A stretch of 64,000 bases of DNA from an uncultured Clostridia bacterium (GTDB taxonomy: Bacteria > Bacillota > Clostridia > Oscillospirales > Feifaniaceae). Positions 51,461 through 61,280 of the stretch are shown here, piece by piece (position 1 is the first letter of the stretch; each line of letters starts with the position of its first letter). Both the position numbers and the translations under genes were made by a program. The notes below the pieces were generated by a model. The model was not told where the DNA came from and did no database searches. It worked only from the letters and a program-made list of their open reading frames with translations. The stretch covers positions 1 to 64,000 of the forward strand of contig CALWCA010000002.1 of assembly GCA_944376235.1 (NCBI GenBank), given 5' to 3'.

Positions 51461-53661
51461 CGGGCTTCCTCCTCCAGCAGCGCCTGGGCGGCGGCGGAAT
51501 TTTGAAGGGCGCTTTGCTTGAGGCGTGCCGCAGCCTTGGCGGTGCGCTGTACGGCGCTGTCATCCTGCAAAATGGCCTCCAGATACTGCAGCAGCAGGGC
51601 TTGGTCGAGTTGCTCACAGTCTACCGTGCGGCTCTCCTCAAGCATTTCATAAAATGCGCTGACCTTTTGGTCGTAGACGATGCCAATAGAGGGCACACCG
51701 GCCGCCGTGGCGAAAATCAGAGCGTGCAGGCGCATGCCCAGCACGGCGCGCGCATTGGTGACGGCGCTGAGCACCTGTGCGCTGTCCCCCTCGAAGACGC
51801 GTGAGGCATGCTTCATGCGGCGGGAGACGTCGCGGCAGATGCCGGCGTCGCTTTTTTTCTGGAAGGGGACAAACAACACGTCAAGCTGATATTTGTCTGC
51901 CGTCTGGTCGAGAATGTCTGCCAGCTTGTCCTCAAAGCAGACGTCATTTTTGGGCCAGCTTCTCAGAGATACGGCAAGGTATGGCCTTTGCGGCAGGCAG
52001 GCAAGGCGAGGCAGGGGCTCGTGCAGCGCCGTGAAGACCTCGTCGGCCGTCAGCGTCACCCGCTCGTCGGGAATGCCAAGGGCGTGCAGCAGACGCATGG
52101 AGTCGGGGTCTCGAAGAGTGATAACATTGACATGGCGCAGCACGCGCGCCGTCATGCGCCGGCTGAAGGAAGTGCGCAGAGGGCCGATGCCGTTGCCATA
52201 GAGCATGGTTTTGCAGCCGCACAGGCGTGCCATGCGCAAGAGCGCCAGATAGTAAAAGAGGGATTTGGAGCTGGTGACGTCCTGAAGCAGAGAGCCTCCG
52301 CCAAAAATCAGCACCTCGCTGCGCCGCATGGCGCCAAGCACCTGCGGAAGGGAGAAACGGCGGGCGAGCGCGACTTCCTGCCGACAGGAGGCTTCGGTGG
52401 TGGAGTGATTGAGCACGCAGATGCGGGCCCTTGGCATGCGGCCAAGGAGGTTTTCCACGATGGTGGACAGCAGCAGCTCGTCGCCGGCGTTCCCATAGCC
52501 GTAGTAGCCTGAGAGCAGGAAGTCATACCGGGCGTTCTTTTGGCACAGCATTGCCGCCTGATAGCAGCGCAGCGCATCGTCGGCCATGCGCTCGGCCGAA
52601 TACTCCCGCAGCACCAATTTCCGCCCGAAGCCGCCGTCCCCCTGTTCAAGCAGATGTGTCACGGCCTGTACCAGACAAGGCTGCTGCGACCAATCGTGGC
52701 CGCGGCAGGTGAGATTGGTCTCTCTGGCGGCAGCGATAGTGTCCTCGTCCAGAGGACCCAGATAGCCTGCCGTTCCGCCCAGGACAACGGGTTTGGCGCA
52801 GGAGGCCGCCTCGAGGGCCGCGCGCGAGACGCCGAAAAAGACGTCGCAGGCGTTGCAGAAGCGGGCAATGTCGCTGCGCGGGCCGGTGAGCAGGATGTAG
52901 GGCTCCCCCGCCTGACGGTTGAGCTGCTCGGCGCGCTCCCGAAAGCGCTCCAAATGCTCCCCCCCGCCCACAATCACGATGCGCAGCCTGTCAATGGCCC
53001 TGCGCAGGGCGGGCGCCTCCTCAAGCAGGCGGGCCACGCCGCCGTCGGCATCGGGGTCAAGCCGCGAGACGCTGAGCAGCACCTTTTCTTCAGGGGCGAT
53101 CGAGAGCTCCCGGCGCAGCCCCTCCCCCTGTGCGGGGTCGGGGGAGAACAGAGCAGTGTCAATGCCGTTGACCGTGACGAAGATGTCGCGCCGGGGGATG
53201 CTGTAGTTTTCCATGAGATAGCCGCAGATGTCATTGCTCACGGCAAGACACTTGCAGCCCCAGCGCGTCAAAAGGCGCAGGGGAAGGGAGACGGCATAGC
53301 TGCCGTGCACCGTGGTGACAAGCGCAATTTTCTGCTTTTTGCACAGGGAGGAGAGCAGAAAGGCAGGGATGCGCGCATGGGCATGCACGATGTCGGGCTG
53401 CTCCTGCCGCAGGATTTGGGCAAGAATTTTTCTGGCCTGCAGCATGCTGGAGAAAGACCTGGAATGAAGCGGGGCCTCAATGTGGCGGATGCCGGCCATG
53501 CGCAGGCGTTCGACAAAGATGCCGCCCGAGGAGACCACCACCACCTCAAGCCCTCTGTTTTTCAGCTTGAGACAGAGTTCCACGATATGAGTCTCGGCGC
53601 CGCCCAGATCCAGGCTCATGCTGGCAATTAAAACTTTGTATTTTGGAAAGGTTTGCGCCAT
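51457..53661 (-). CDS. csaB: Glycosyltransferase-polysaccharide pyruvyltransferase fusion (CsaB)
   Basis: A 734-residue two-domain protein. Residues about 1-370 are a GT-B glycosyltransferase of the GT4 type (SLDLGGAETHIVEL entry, VHAHAR, then nucleotide-sugar region GVSRAALEAASCAKPVV). Residues about 378-730 are a polysaccharide pyruvyltransferase starting with the CsaB hallmark SGYYGYGNAGDE and including FGGGSLLQD and GMRLHALIFA. CsaB adds the ketal pyruvate to secondary wall polymer that SLH domains bind; here it is fused to a glycosyltransferase that could build the same polymer. ATG 53661 is chosen (TTG precedes it). The promoter shares its -35 with guaB. Confidence 0.9.
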   Translation of the reverse strand: MAQTFPKYKVLIASMSLDLGGAETHIVELCLKLKNRGLEVVVVSSGGIFVERLRMAGIRHIEAPLHSRSFSSMLQARKILAQILRQEQPDIVHAHARIPAFLLSSLCKKQKIALVTTVHGSYAVSLPLRLLTRWGCKCLAVSNDICGYLMENYSIPRRDIFVTVNGIDTALFSPDPAQGEGLRRELSIAPEEKVLLSVSRLDPDADGGVARLLEEAPALRRAIDRLRIVIVGGGEHLERFRERAEQLNRQAGEPYILLTGPRSDIARFCNACDVFFGVSRAALEAASCAKPVVLGGTAGYLGPLDEDTIAAARETNLTCRGHDWSQQPCLVQAVTHLLEQGDGGFGRKLVLREYSAERMADDALRCYQAAMLCQKNARYDFLLSGYYGYGNAGDELLLSTIVENLLGRMPRARICVLNHSTTEASCRQEVALARRFSLPQVLGAMRRSEVLIFGGGSLLQDVTSSKSLFYYLALLRMARLCGCKTMLYGNGIGPLRTSFSRRMTARVLRHVNVITLRDPDSMRLLHALGIPDERVTLTADEVFTALHEPLPRLACLPQRPYLAVSLRSWPKNDVCFEDKLADILDQTADKYQLDVLFVPFQKKSDAGICRDVSRRMKHASRVFEGDSAQVLSAVTNARAVLGMRLHALIFATAAGVPSIGIVYDQKVSAFYEMLEESRTVDCEQLDQALLLQYLEAILQDDSAVQRTAKAAARLKQSALQNSAAAQALLEEEAR

Positions 53662-53730
53662 CAAATCACGCTCCGCTTGGATGAACTGAGATGAAGAGGA
53701 AAAGGCTTGTCAAAAGACGGTCCAACAGGT

Positions 53731-53759
53731 ATTATACACGCTTTTTTTGGGGCTTGCAA
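53731..53759 (-). promoter_or_regulatory. csaB promoter (leftward)
   Basis: Minus-strand -35 TTGCAA (53754-53759) and -10 TATAAT (53731-53736), 17-bp spacing. The -35 is the same six bases that serve guaB on the other strand. Confidence 0.8.
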
Positions 53760-53782
53760 TGTGGGGTCAAAGCAATTATAAT
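53754..53782 (+). promoter_or_regulatory. guaB promoter (rightward)
   Basis: -35 TTGCAA (53754-53759) and -10 TATAAT (53777-53782), 17-bp spacing. Transcription would start near 53789 and give a leader of about 220 nt before guaB, including the terminator-like element at 53837-53877. Confidence 0.8.
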
Positions 53783-53798
53783 AAATAGAAATCCTTTG

Positions 53799-53877
53799 GC
53801 CGCAGGCGTTTTTGGGGTGTCATCCGTGTGAGTAAAGGCGTTTGCGGCGTGCGGACGAACGCCCCCGTTTTTTTCAA
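53799..53877 (+). promoter_or_regulatory. Possible transcription attenuator in the guaB leader
   Basis: GGCGTTTG (53837-53844) can pair with CGAACGCC (53856-53863), followed by CCCG and seven T: a terminator. GCCGCAGGCG (53799-53808) can instead pair with CGTTTGCGGC (53839-53848) using two G-T pairs, which would consume the left arm and prevent termination. The two structures exclude each other. No known riboswitch consensus was recognised in the short leader. Confidence 0.5.
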
Positions 53878-53979
53878 AGAGCAGGAAAACCTCGTTTTCG
53901 AAAGCGACAAAGTGCCTGATGAAGGGGGACGTTTGCCACGGAGAAGAAAAAGGGCCGTCTTTGCGGCAGAAGGCGGTAA

Positions 53980-55485
<1,506 letters not shown>

Positions 55486-55521
55486 GGCGGGGGATGCCCG
55501 GAGCAGAAAAGGAGACGAGAT

Positions 55522-56349
55522 ATGAGGTCAATCAAAATCATTGCCGACAGTGGGAGCAATCTCAGTCAGAGGCTTTGCGGCGAGATCGACGCTGTTTCTG
55601 TTCCCCTGACCCTGACGGTGGACGGACGGGATTTTGTCGACACCTTTGATCTGGACGTTGCGGAGTTCCTCGAGGCCGTGGAGGCCAGCCCCAACGTGGC
55701 CCGCTCGGCCTGCCCGTCGCCGGCAGCCTATGCGCAGGAATACGAGGGTGCAGACGAGGTTTATGTTTTCACGTTGTCGAGCAAGCTGTCGGGCTCTTAT
55801 CAGGCGGCTATGGCAGGGAAAGAGCTGGCCAAAAACGGTGAGAAGGTCCATGTGTTTGACTCCAAGAGCGCCTGCGGCGGTCCGGCGCTTCAGGCAATCA
55901 AGCTGCGCTCTCTGCTCAACCAGGGGTTTTCGAGGGCAGAGGTGATCGAGCGCATGACCACCTTTATCCAAAACATGCAGACGCTCTTTGTGCTTGAGGA
56001 TCTCAACCCCATGATCAAAAACGGGCGAATGAACAAGCTGGTGGGCAAGCTGGTGATGGCCATGCAGATTCGTCCCATTTTGGCAGGTGACGATGGAGAG
56101 GTCGTTCAGCTTGACAAGGCGCGGGGCACAAAGGCTGCCCATAGGCGCCTGGCGGAAATCGCGGCGGAGCGCTTCAGAGGTGACGACAGCAGCCTGGCCT
56201 TCATTTCTCACTGCTTCAATGAAGAAGGGGCGCTCAGTCTCAAGGCAATGCTGGAAGAAAAATGCAGCTTCAAAAAAATCATCATTGAGCAGACAAACGG
56301 GCTCAACACGCTGTATGCAGCGCGAAAGGGCCTGGTGCTTTGCTTTTAG
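55522..56349 (+). CDS. DegV-family fatty-acid-binding protein
   Basis: A 275-residue DegV protein: the N-terminal IIADSGSNL and the SSKLSGSYQAA motif (fatty-acid head-group site) are present, with CGGPALQAI and NGLNTLYAARKG further on. DegV/FakB proteins bind a fatty acid for phosphorylation by FakA; no fakA is seen nearby. Its start is 37 bp after guaB, so the two may be cotranscribed. A perfect terminator follows. Confidence 0.9.
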   Translation: MRSIKIIADSGSNLSQRLCGEIDAVSVPLTLTVDGRDFVDTFDLDVAEFLEAVEASPNVARSACPSPAAYAQEYEGADEVYVFTLSSKLSGSYQAAMAGKELAKNGEKVHVFDSKSACGGPALQAIKLRSLLNQGFSRAEVIERMTTFIQNMQTLFVLEDLNPMIKNGRMNKLVGKLVMAMQIRPILAGDDGEVVQLDKARGTKAAHRRLAEIAAERFRGDDSSLAFISHCFNEEGALSLKAMLEEKCSFKKIIIEQTNGLNTLYAARKGLVLCF

Positions 56350-56356
56350 GATGTTC

Positions 56357-56399
56357 AAAAACACGCCTTCGGCTTTGAGCCGGAGGCGTGTTTTTTTTG
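56357..56399 (+). terminator. guaB-degV terminator
   Basis: AAAACACGCCT (56358-56368) pairs with AGGCGTGTTTT (56384-56394), continued by a CGGC/GCCG inner stem; a run of eight T follows. The remaining gap to 56516 holds no signal I recognise. Confidence 0.93.
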
Positions 56400-56516
56400 T
56401 AAAAGAAACATCGCGGCAACGAAATGCAGCCGTGCGGCGGGATAAGATAAGAGCTGCACCAAACGGACATGGGGAGCAGAGGCCCCTGTGCGAAGGGAGG
56501 GCAGGAGGGGAATTGG

Positions 56517-57425
56517 CTACGGCTTTGTCGGCGGGCCGACACGGGAGGAGGCAGACCTTGCCTGACGCCATGCACGAAAGGTGATGCGCAAGGCCTGGGC
56601 ACACACCGCCAAATCGGTGAAGGTGGAGAAGGCCAAAACGGTGGAAAGAAGGGTGTCGACACGAAGAAGGGGGGTACCGTGCACAACAATGTTGGCCGCG
56701 GCATAGAGAGGGTGGGGCAGGGCCTTGAAAAGAGGGATGCCCAGTGTGGTGACGGTCATGAGCAGCATAAGGCCGATGAAGAGGGAGGAGAGAAGGGCGG
56801 CCTGACGCTGGGAGGTGAGAAAATCTTTTTTGGGGACGTCGGGGAAAATCAGAGGTGTTGCTACGGCGGGATTGAGAAAAATCAAAAAAAGGAGCAACAG
56901 TCCCTGCTGCGGGAGGGAGGTCGCTTCACTCCAGGGAAGGGATTTCAGAGTGTTGGGCAGGGAGCTCCATTGGGTCTGATAAAAGAGGACCAGAAAAATA
57001 AGGAAGATGGTGACGGGGAAAATGAGACGCGACAGCCTCATGATAGCGGCGTCGCTGCGCCCGAGGGAATAGAGGGGGACGACGAGGATCAAAATGAGCA
57101 GCGCCCATTCTGGGGTATGCGGCAAAAAGGTCGCATGGACATAGCTTGCGCCTACCCAAAGGACAACTCCCCCGTGGATCAGACAGAGCAGACAGAGCGG
57201 CCATTTCCAGGAAAGGGGGAGGGTGGAGCTTTGACCGGGCCCCCGGAAGCACAGCCTTGACAAAAGGGGCAGCAGCAGCTGAAATGCCGCGCCGGCTAAA
57301 AACAGGGCGACAAAGGCAAGGCATTGGCTCGTAAGCAGCTCAGAGGCCACCAGCAGGCTTCCGAGATGTGTGCTTGTAAAAAGGGCCCTCATATAGGGAA
57401 TGGGGGCATTTTCTCGTGAGTTCAC
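56517..57425 (-). CDS. Spore germination permease, GerB/GerAB type (short)
   Basis: A 302-residue membrane protein of the APC-superfamily GRKB group with about eight hydrophobic helices; it is clearly shorter than the usual 360-370 residues. In germinant receptors the B subunit binds the germinant in the spore inner membrane. It starts at GTG 57425, overlapping the gerC stop by 4 bases, so translation is coupled. It is the last gene of the operon gerA-gerC-gerB. No frameshift remnant was seen around its N-terminus. Confidence 0.8.
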   Translation of the reverse strand: MNSRENAPIPYMRALFTSTHLGSLLVASELLTSQCLAFVALFLAGAAFQLLLPLLSRLCFRGPGQSSTLPLSWKWPLCLLCLIHGGVVLWVGASYVHATFLPHTPEWALLILILVVPLYSLGRSDAAIMRLSRLIFPVTIFLIFLVLFYQTQWSSLPNTLKSLPWSEATSLPQQGLLLLFLIFLNPAVATPLIFPDVPKKDFLTSQRQAALLSSLFIGLMLLMTVTTLGIPLFKALPHPLYAAANIVVHGTPLLRVDTLLSTVLAFSTFTDLAVCAQALRITFRAWRQARSASSRVGPPTKP

Positions 57426-58060
57426 GGTTCAAGCCTCCTCTCGTTGCCCTCCAGCGTCAGCAGGCCCGAGAAGGTGACGTGGGAATCTTCTCCCGCCAGG
57501 GTGAGCCGGGGGACGGAAATGACGGCATCTTTTGTCAGCATGGCATTGTAAAGGCTGTAAAGAGGGCAGGCGGGAATTTTTCCAAAGGAGACCTGGTCGT
57601 CGAGCATAAGATTGAGGCTGATGGCCTGAGGAACTTCTCCTGCCGTACTCTCGAAGACCTCTCCCGCCTTGGCCTGCTCCACCTGTGCAATCAGCAGGCC
57701 GAGCGAAAAACCGTTGGTGTGAACGAACCAGTCGAGCATGGGGATGATGTCCTGCTCGAAGAGTTCTTCTCCGATCAGCATGATTTTGGCGTGGTTCCAA
57801 TAGGGATTGCGGCCAAGCTGACGCACAATGCCTGCCACACAGGCATCGAGCGTGTCGGCCTCGGCCCTCAGGAGTCTGGAAGAGGCCTTTTCCCCTTCAA
57901 AGGTCATGAACTCCACCGTCATCAGGTAAGCGTGTTCTTCCCCCTGGTCAAGGGCGAGACCCGTTGCAATGTGGCGCAGATTGAGCTCGGTATAGTCCCA
58001 GCAGGAGCACAGGACGAGAGATAGGGCAAGGGAGGTAAGGCAAAGAAGCGCTTTTTTCAT
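57422..58060 (-). CDS. Spore germination lipoprotein, Ger(x)C type, truncated
   Basis: A 212-residue lipoprotein: the signal peptide ends in a lipobox before Cys (LCSCWDYTEL), and the WDYTELN motif with the GLALDQ strand is the standard GerC start. Usual GerC proteins have about 370-400 residues in three domains; this one stops after FSGLLTLEGNERRLEP, which corresponds to the end of the first half. Tight overlaps with gerA upstream and gerB downstream leave no room for a lost C-terminal half, so the short form appears built in. Confidence 0.82.
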   Translation of the reverse strand: MKKALLCLTSLALSLVLCSCWDYTELNLRHIATGLALDQGEEHAYLMTVEFMTFEGEKASSRLLRAEADTLDACVAGIVRQLGRNPYWNHAKIMLIGEELFEQDIIPMLDWFVHTNGFSLGLLIAQVEQAKAGEVFESTAGEVPQAISLNLMLDDQVSFGKIPACPLYSLYNAMLTKDAVISVPRLTLAGEDSHVTFSGLLTLEGNERRLEP

Positions 58061-59508
58061 GACGATTTCCTCTTGCTTGAAACGGGAAACACGGGCAGTG
58101 CCTTCAGGCGGCTCCAGGAATCCCGGAAAAAGGTGTCTTTGGTCTTCTTTTGAGAGGTGAAGTAGGAGTATTGCGTGTAGGGAATCCCGAAGCTCTCGAT
58201 GGAAGCCAGCCGCAGCAGCAGCAGGAAAAATCCAATGGAAAAGCCAAGATAGCCTGATGTGGCGGTGAGCAGCAGCAGTCCGTAACGGTAGAGGAGGGAG
58301 GCCCCGATCAGGCGCGGCAGCATCACGCCGGTGACGCCCGAAAAGGCTGTGATGATGAGAATGGGAGAGCCCACATACCCCGCCTCAATGGCGGCCTGCC
58401 CCAGGACGATGGAGCTGACGACGGCCAGGGCCTGTCCCACATTGCTGGGGGAGCGCGCCCCGCTTTCACGCAGCAAATCGAAAATGAGCAGCAGCAGCAA
58501 CGCCTCGGCAAGGGTGGAAAAGGGGACGTTTTGACGAGCCTGCGCGATGGTGATGGCCAGAGAAGAGGGCAGCAGATCCGGCTGATAGCAGGCCAGAGCC
58601 ACAAAAAAGCTGGGCATCAGGACCGAAATGAAAAAGCCTATGATACGCAGGAAGCGCTGGAAAGAGGCATAGTGGTAGCTGACATAATAGTCCTCGTTGG
58701 ACTGAAAGAGCTCGAGAAAGAGAAAGGGGAGTGTGAGCGCCGTTGGACAGCCCTCGCTGAAAACGGCGATGCGGCCCTCGAGCAGCTTGGCGGCGACGAT
58801 GTCAGGCCGCTCGGTGGCGCCGATGGTTCGAAAGGGGACGGCGTCGCTGTCACGGATTTGTTCGGCGATATAATTGGTGTCGAGAATGGCGGAGGATTTT
58901 ACTTTGGAAAGGCGGGAATGCAGCTCGTTGAGAACCTTTTTGTCCACGCAGCTTTCCAGGTAGCACAGGCAGACGTTGTTTTCCGAAACGTCGCCCATGG
59001 TGAGGAATTCGGCCTTGAAGTCGCTGCCCGTCAAGCGGCGGCGTACCAGCGAGAGGTTGGTGAGCAGCGATTCGTTGAAGCCTTCCCGGGGCCCCTGCAG
59101 CACCCGCTCGTTGTCGGGCTCCTGTACGCTGCGCAGCGACCAGTTTTTGCAGTCGATGACGATGGCATCATCCAGACCGTCGATAAAGAGGATGGCGTTG
59201 CCCAAAGTGAGGCAAAAGCACAGCTTGTCGAAATCCTGTTGCGCAGAGCTGTCGCAGGCCGACAGGATGCGGCGGACGACAAGCTCGGCCGTGGTGCCGG
59301 CGAGGGAGGTTTGCTGAAGGGGGGAGATCACGTTTTCGTTGAGGATGCGGGGCTGCACCAGGCCGTCGATAAAGTAAAGCGTGGCGGCACAGCCATCTGC
59401 CCCTTCAAGCTCGCGGGTGCGCAGCGTTCCATCCCCAGAAAAGCGCCGCTCAAGACGGTCGCGGTTTCGGAAAAGCTGTCGTGAGACCAGGTTTTGATTT
59501 CGTTTCAC
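58057..59508 (-). CDS. Spore germination protein GerA type (A subunit)
   Basis: A 483-residue germinant-receptor A subunit. The N-terminal soluble domain (about residues 1-280) is followed by about five membrane helices and a cytoplasmic tail. Family segments include TERPDIVAAKLLEGRIAVF (quoted in part), GCPTALTLPFLFLELFQ-type and the ESGARSPS motif. GTG 59508 is chosen because GGGAGGG lies 5 nt upstream; an earlier in-frame ATG at 59568 has no ribosome site and lies over the promoter. The promoter has a sigma-G pattern, fitting forespore expression. Confidence 0.9.
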   Translation of the reverse strand: MKRNQNLVSRQLFRNRDRLERRFSGDGTLRTRELEGADGCAATLYFIDGLVQPRILNENVISPLQQTSLAGTTAELVVRRILSACDSSAQQDFDKLCFCLTLGNAILFIDGLDDAIVIDCKNWSLRSVQEPDNERVLQGPREGFNESLLTNLSLVRRRLTGSDFKAEFLTMGDVSENNVCLCYLESCVDKKVLNELHSRLSKVKSSAILDTNYIAEQIRDSDAVPFRTIGATERPDIVAAKLLEGRIAVFSEGCPTALTLPFLFLELFQSNEDYYVSYHYASFQRFLRIIGFFISVLMPSFFVALACYQPDLLPSSLAITIAQARQNVPFSTLAEALLLLLIFDLLRESGARSPSNVGQALAVVSSIVLGQAAIEAGYVGSPILIITAFSGVTGVMLPRLIGASLLYRYGLLLLTATSGYLGFSIGFFLLLLRLASIESFGIPYTQYSYFTSQKKTKDTFFRDSWSRLKALPVFPVSSKRKSS

Positions 59509-59537
59509 AAAATCCCTCCCGCTTGAAATTCTCCTAG

Positions 59538-59567
59538 CAGTATGCCCCTGGGGAAAATCAATATGCA
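59538..59567 (-). promoter_or_regulatory. Sigma-G-type promoter of the germination operon
   Basis: On the minus strand GCATA (59562-59566, part of TGCATA) and CATACTG (59538-59544) at 17-bp spacing match the sigma-G pattern (-35 GMATR, -10 CATNNTA) except for the last base. It lies about 30 bp before the GTG start. The operon gerA-gerC-gerB would thus be made in the forespore. Confidence 0.65.
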
Positions 59568-59598
59568 AAAGCTGCCTGCGCAGGAATATAGGGCATGC

Positions 59599-59634
59599 AA
59601 AAAGCCGCCCCTTTCTGAAGGGACGGCTTTTCTC
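59599..59634 (-). terminator. Terminator between the acetyltransferase and germination genes
   Basis: AAAAAGCCG...CGGCTTTT stem with an inner CCCTT/AAGGG section and small bulges, T-rich on both ends; it would stop transcripts from the GNAT gene. The stretch 59640-59818 has no gene. Confidence 0.7.
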
Positions 59635-59818
59635 GTAAAAATTTCAGGAAAATGACTGTCAGATGGTGGAGAAGGAGGGAATCGACCGGATGCCCCCCTG
59701 TTTGGCAGAAGGGCCTCCCTTGAAAAGACGCCGGAGCAAGAGCAGAAAACATTGCTATCATGCGAGGGCTGCAAAGGGAATTAAGGCCTTTGAAAAGAGG
59801 TAGGGCGGGAAAGGGAGA

Positions 59819-60265
59819 TTATCTGGGGAATTCCCGCACCATTTGCGTATAGGGGAGAACCTCAAAGCCCAGACGGCGGTAAAGCGACTGGGCACCTGTA
59901 TTTTCGGGCTCTACTTCCAGACGAAAGCGACAGACTTCCCCCGAGAAGGTCTTTTCCAAAAAGTCGAAAAACTCATGGCCCAGCCCCTTGGATCGAAAAG
60001 CCTCCCTGACATAGAGCTCTTCAATCCACAAAACCGGCCCGCCGCACTCGGTGGAATAGGCGCGCGCCAGCATGGCATAGCCTGCGGGCTGACCGTCGTA
60101 TTCCAGTAGGTAGCCCAGCAGATAAGTGTCGCGCGCCAGCATTTCGTCAACGGCGCGCACATAGTAGTCCGCATTGACGGGGTGCAGCACGGCGGAGGAG
60201 TGATAAAATTCATCCATTAAAGACAGATAGAGCGCACGGTCTTGCGCTGTGATGGGTCGAATCAT
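59819..60265 (-). CDS. GNAT-family N-acetyltransferase
   Basis: A 148-residue acetyltransferase. The acetyl-CoA site is recognised from LYVREAFRSKGLGHEFFDFL (R/Q-x-x-G-x-G/A type, quoted in part), preceded by the IEEL strand and followed by EVEPENTGAQSLYRRLGF with the typical Asn and Tyr. The substrate is unknown. ATG 60265 has AGGAG upstream. It follows the VanY-like gene by 67 bp and may be cotranscribed with it. Confidence 0.88.
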   Translation of the reverse strand: MIRPITAQDRALYLSLMDEFYHSSAVLHPVNADYYVRAVDEMLARDTYLLGYLLEYDGQPAGYAMLARAYSTECGGPVLWIEELYVREAFRSKGLGHEFFDFLEKTFSGEVCRFRLEVEPENTGAQSLYRRLGFEVLPYTQMVREFPR

Positions 60266-60332
60266 GAAAAAGGCTCCTTTTTAGAAAACTACACAAGCGG
60301 GAGGCGACAAAGAGGCTCGTTCAAAAAGCAGG

Positions 60333-61199
60333 TCAATTCCAGCGCAGAGGTGTTTTGACGGGGTTGTGCGTAATGGATGTGACCAGATATCCGTCGCCCT
60401 CAGCACCCACGGGATTGACGATCACACCATCTTCCATCAAGTCCGGGTCAGGAAGCGCGTCGGCATAGCTGATGCTGTAGGACAGGCCATGCGCATCCGT
60501 AAAGGTGATGGTGCGTCCCTCCTCCTTGGTCAGCGAAACATATTCCTCCAGGCACAGGCTGCGTTCCTGCAGAATCTGGGCGTGGGGTGCCCCCACAAAA
60601 CGATAGTGCCAGGGCTCGTAGACGATGCCGGTAATCTCGGTTTTATCCTTGGGATAGCGCATGGTATAGCCAAAACGCCAGGCGTTTTCCTTGAGCCATT
60701 GCCCGACAGCGCTCTGCTCCACATTGCCCGACAGCGTCCCGCCCAGCGCCGTATTGGAAATATCCATGGCGTAGCCGCTCTGATGCTCCGAGGTTCCCGG
60801 GACGGCCACAATGGACTTGGCGAGAACCTCGGCCTCGCTGTCGCTGTAGCCACTGGCCTGATAGGAGGCATACTTGTCGGCGTAGAGCTGCTGCTGCTTG
60901 GCATAGGTTCTGTAGCCACTGACCACCAGATAGTTGGTGATGCCGTCGTCGATCATGGCATTGAACATGGCGCGTGCAAAAGAGGCGGCCTCGCGGTCAA
61001 GCTGGATGGCGGCGAGGCTGACCACGATGGAAAGAGAATAGAGCGTCACCATATCGTCCGGCTCCTCATTCTCTCCCATGGGGTAAGAGGCATTGAAGAG
61101 CAGTCGGTTGCGGCTGACGGCAGGTGTCTGCGCCAGGGCAGAAAAAGAAGGAGTGAGCAAAAACGTCAGGCACAAGACAAGGGCCAGCAGCTTTTTCAT
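60333..61199 (-). CDS. D-alanyl-D-alanine carboxypeptidase, VanY/M15 family
   Basis: A 288-residue secreted zinc carboxypeptidase that trims the terminal D-Ala from peptidoglycan stem peptides. A signal peptide (to about SALA, residue 23) is followed by the M15B domain: SGYRTYAKQQQLY, the metal motif SEHQSGYAMD (SxHxxGxAxD) and the EPWHYRFV motif with catalytic Glu and third His ligand. The C-terminal about 60 residues lie beyond the core. ATG 61199 (MKKLLALV) has AAAGGATGG upstream; a longer frame to 61340 overlaps the promoter. No vanR/S/H/A genes are seen, so this is a wall-maturation enzyme and not a resistance cluster. Confidence 0.9.
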   Translation of the reverse strand: MKKLLALVLCLTFLLTPSFSALAQTPAVSRNRLLFNASYPMGENEEPDDMVTLYSLSIVVSLAAIQLDREAASFARAMFNAMIDDGITNYLVVSGYRTYAKQQQLYADKYASYQASGYSDSEAEVLAKSIVAVPGTSEHQSGYAMDISNTALGGTLSGNVEQSAVGQWLKENAWRFGYTMRYPKDKTEITGIVYEPWHYRFVGAPHAQILQERSLCLEEYVSLTKEEGRTITFTDAHGLSYSISYADALPDPDLMEDGVIVNPVGAEGDGYLVTSITHNPVKTPLRWN

Positions 61200-61251
61200 G
61201 GACGACCATCCTTTCCGGGAAAATTGACGGCAAAACAAAAATAACAACTCT

Positions 61252-61280
61252 ATTATACCGGATGAAATCGAAAAAAGCAA
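61252..61280 (-). promoter_or_regulatory. Promoter of the VanY-like gene
   Basis: Minus-strand TTGCTT (61275-61280) and TATAAT (61252-61257), 17-bp spacing. It lies in the 172-bp divergent gap with spoIIGA. On the plus strand TTGACG (61224-61229) sits 21 bp before TATTAT (61251-61256). Confidence 0.7.

Noticed and set aside
59660-59690. Minus-strand sequence ending GATTCCCTCCTTCTCCACCA, like the 3' end of a tRNA-Ser with CCA
   Set aside because: The T-arm does not pair, the loop lacks one base of TTCGANT, and no D-arm, anticodon arm or acceptor 5' strand precedes it. At best it is a remnant or chance match.
60333-61199. VanY-like protein as vancomycin resistance determinant
   Set aside because: No vanR/S/H/A/X partners; M15 carboxypeptidases are common wall enzymes.
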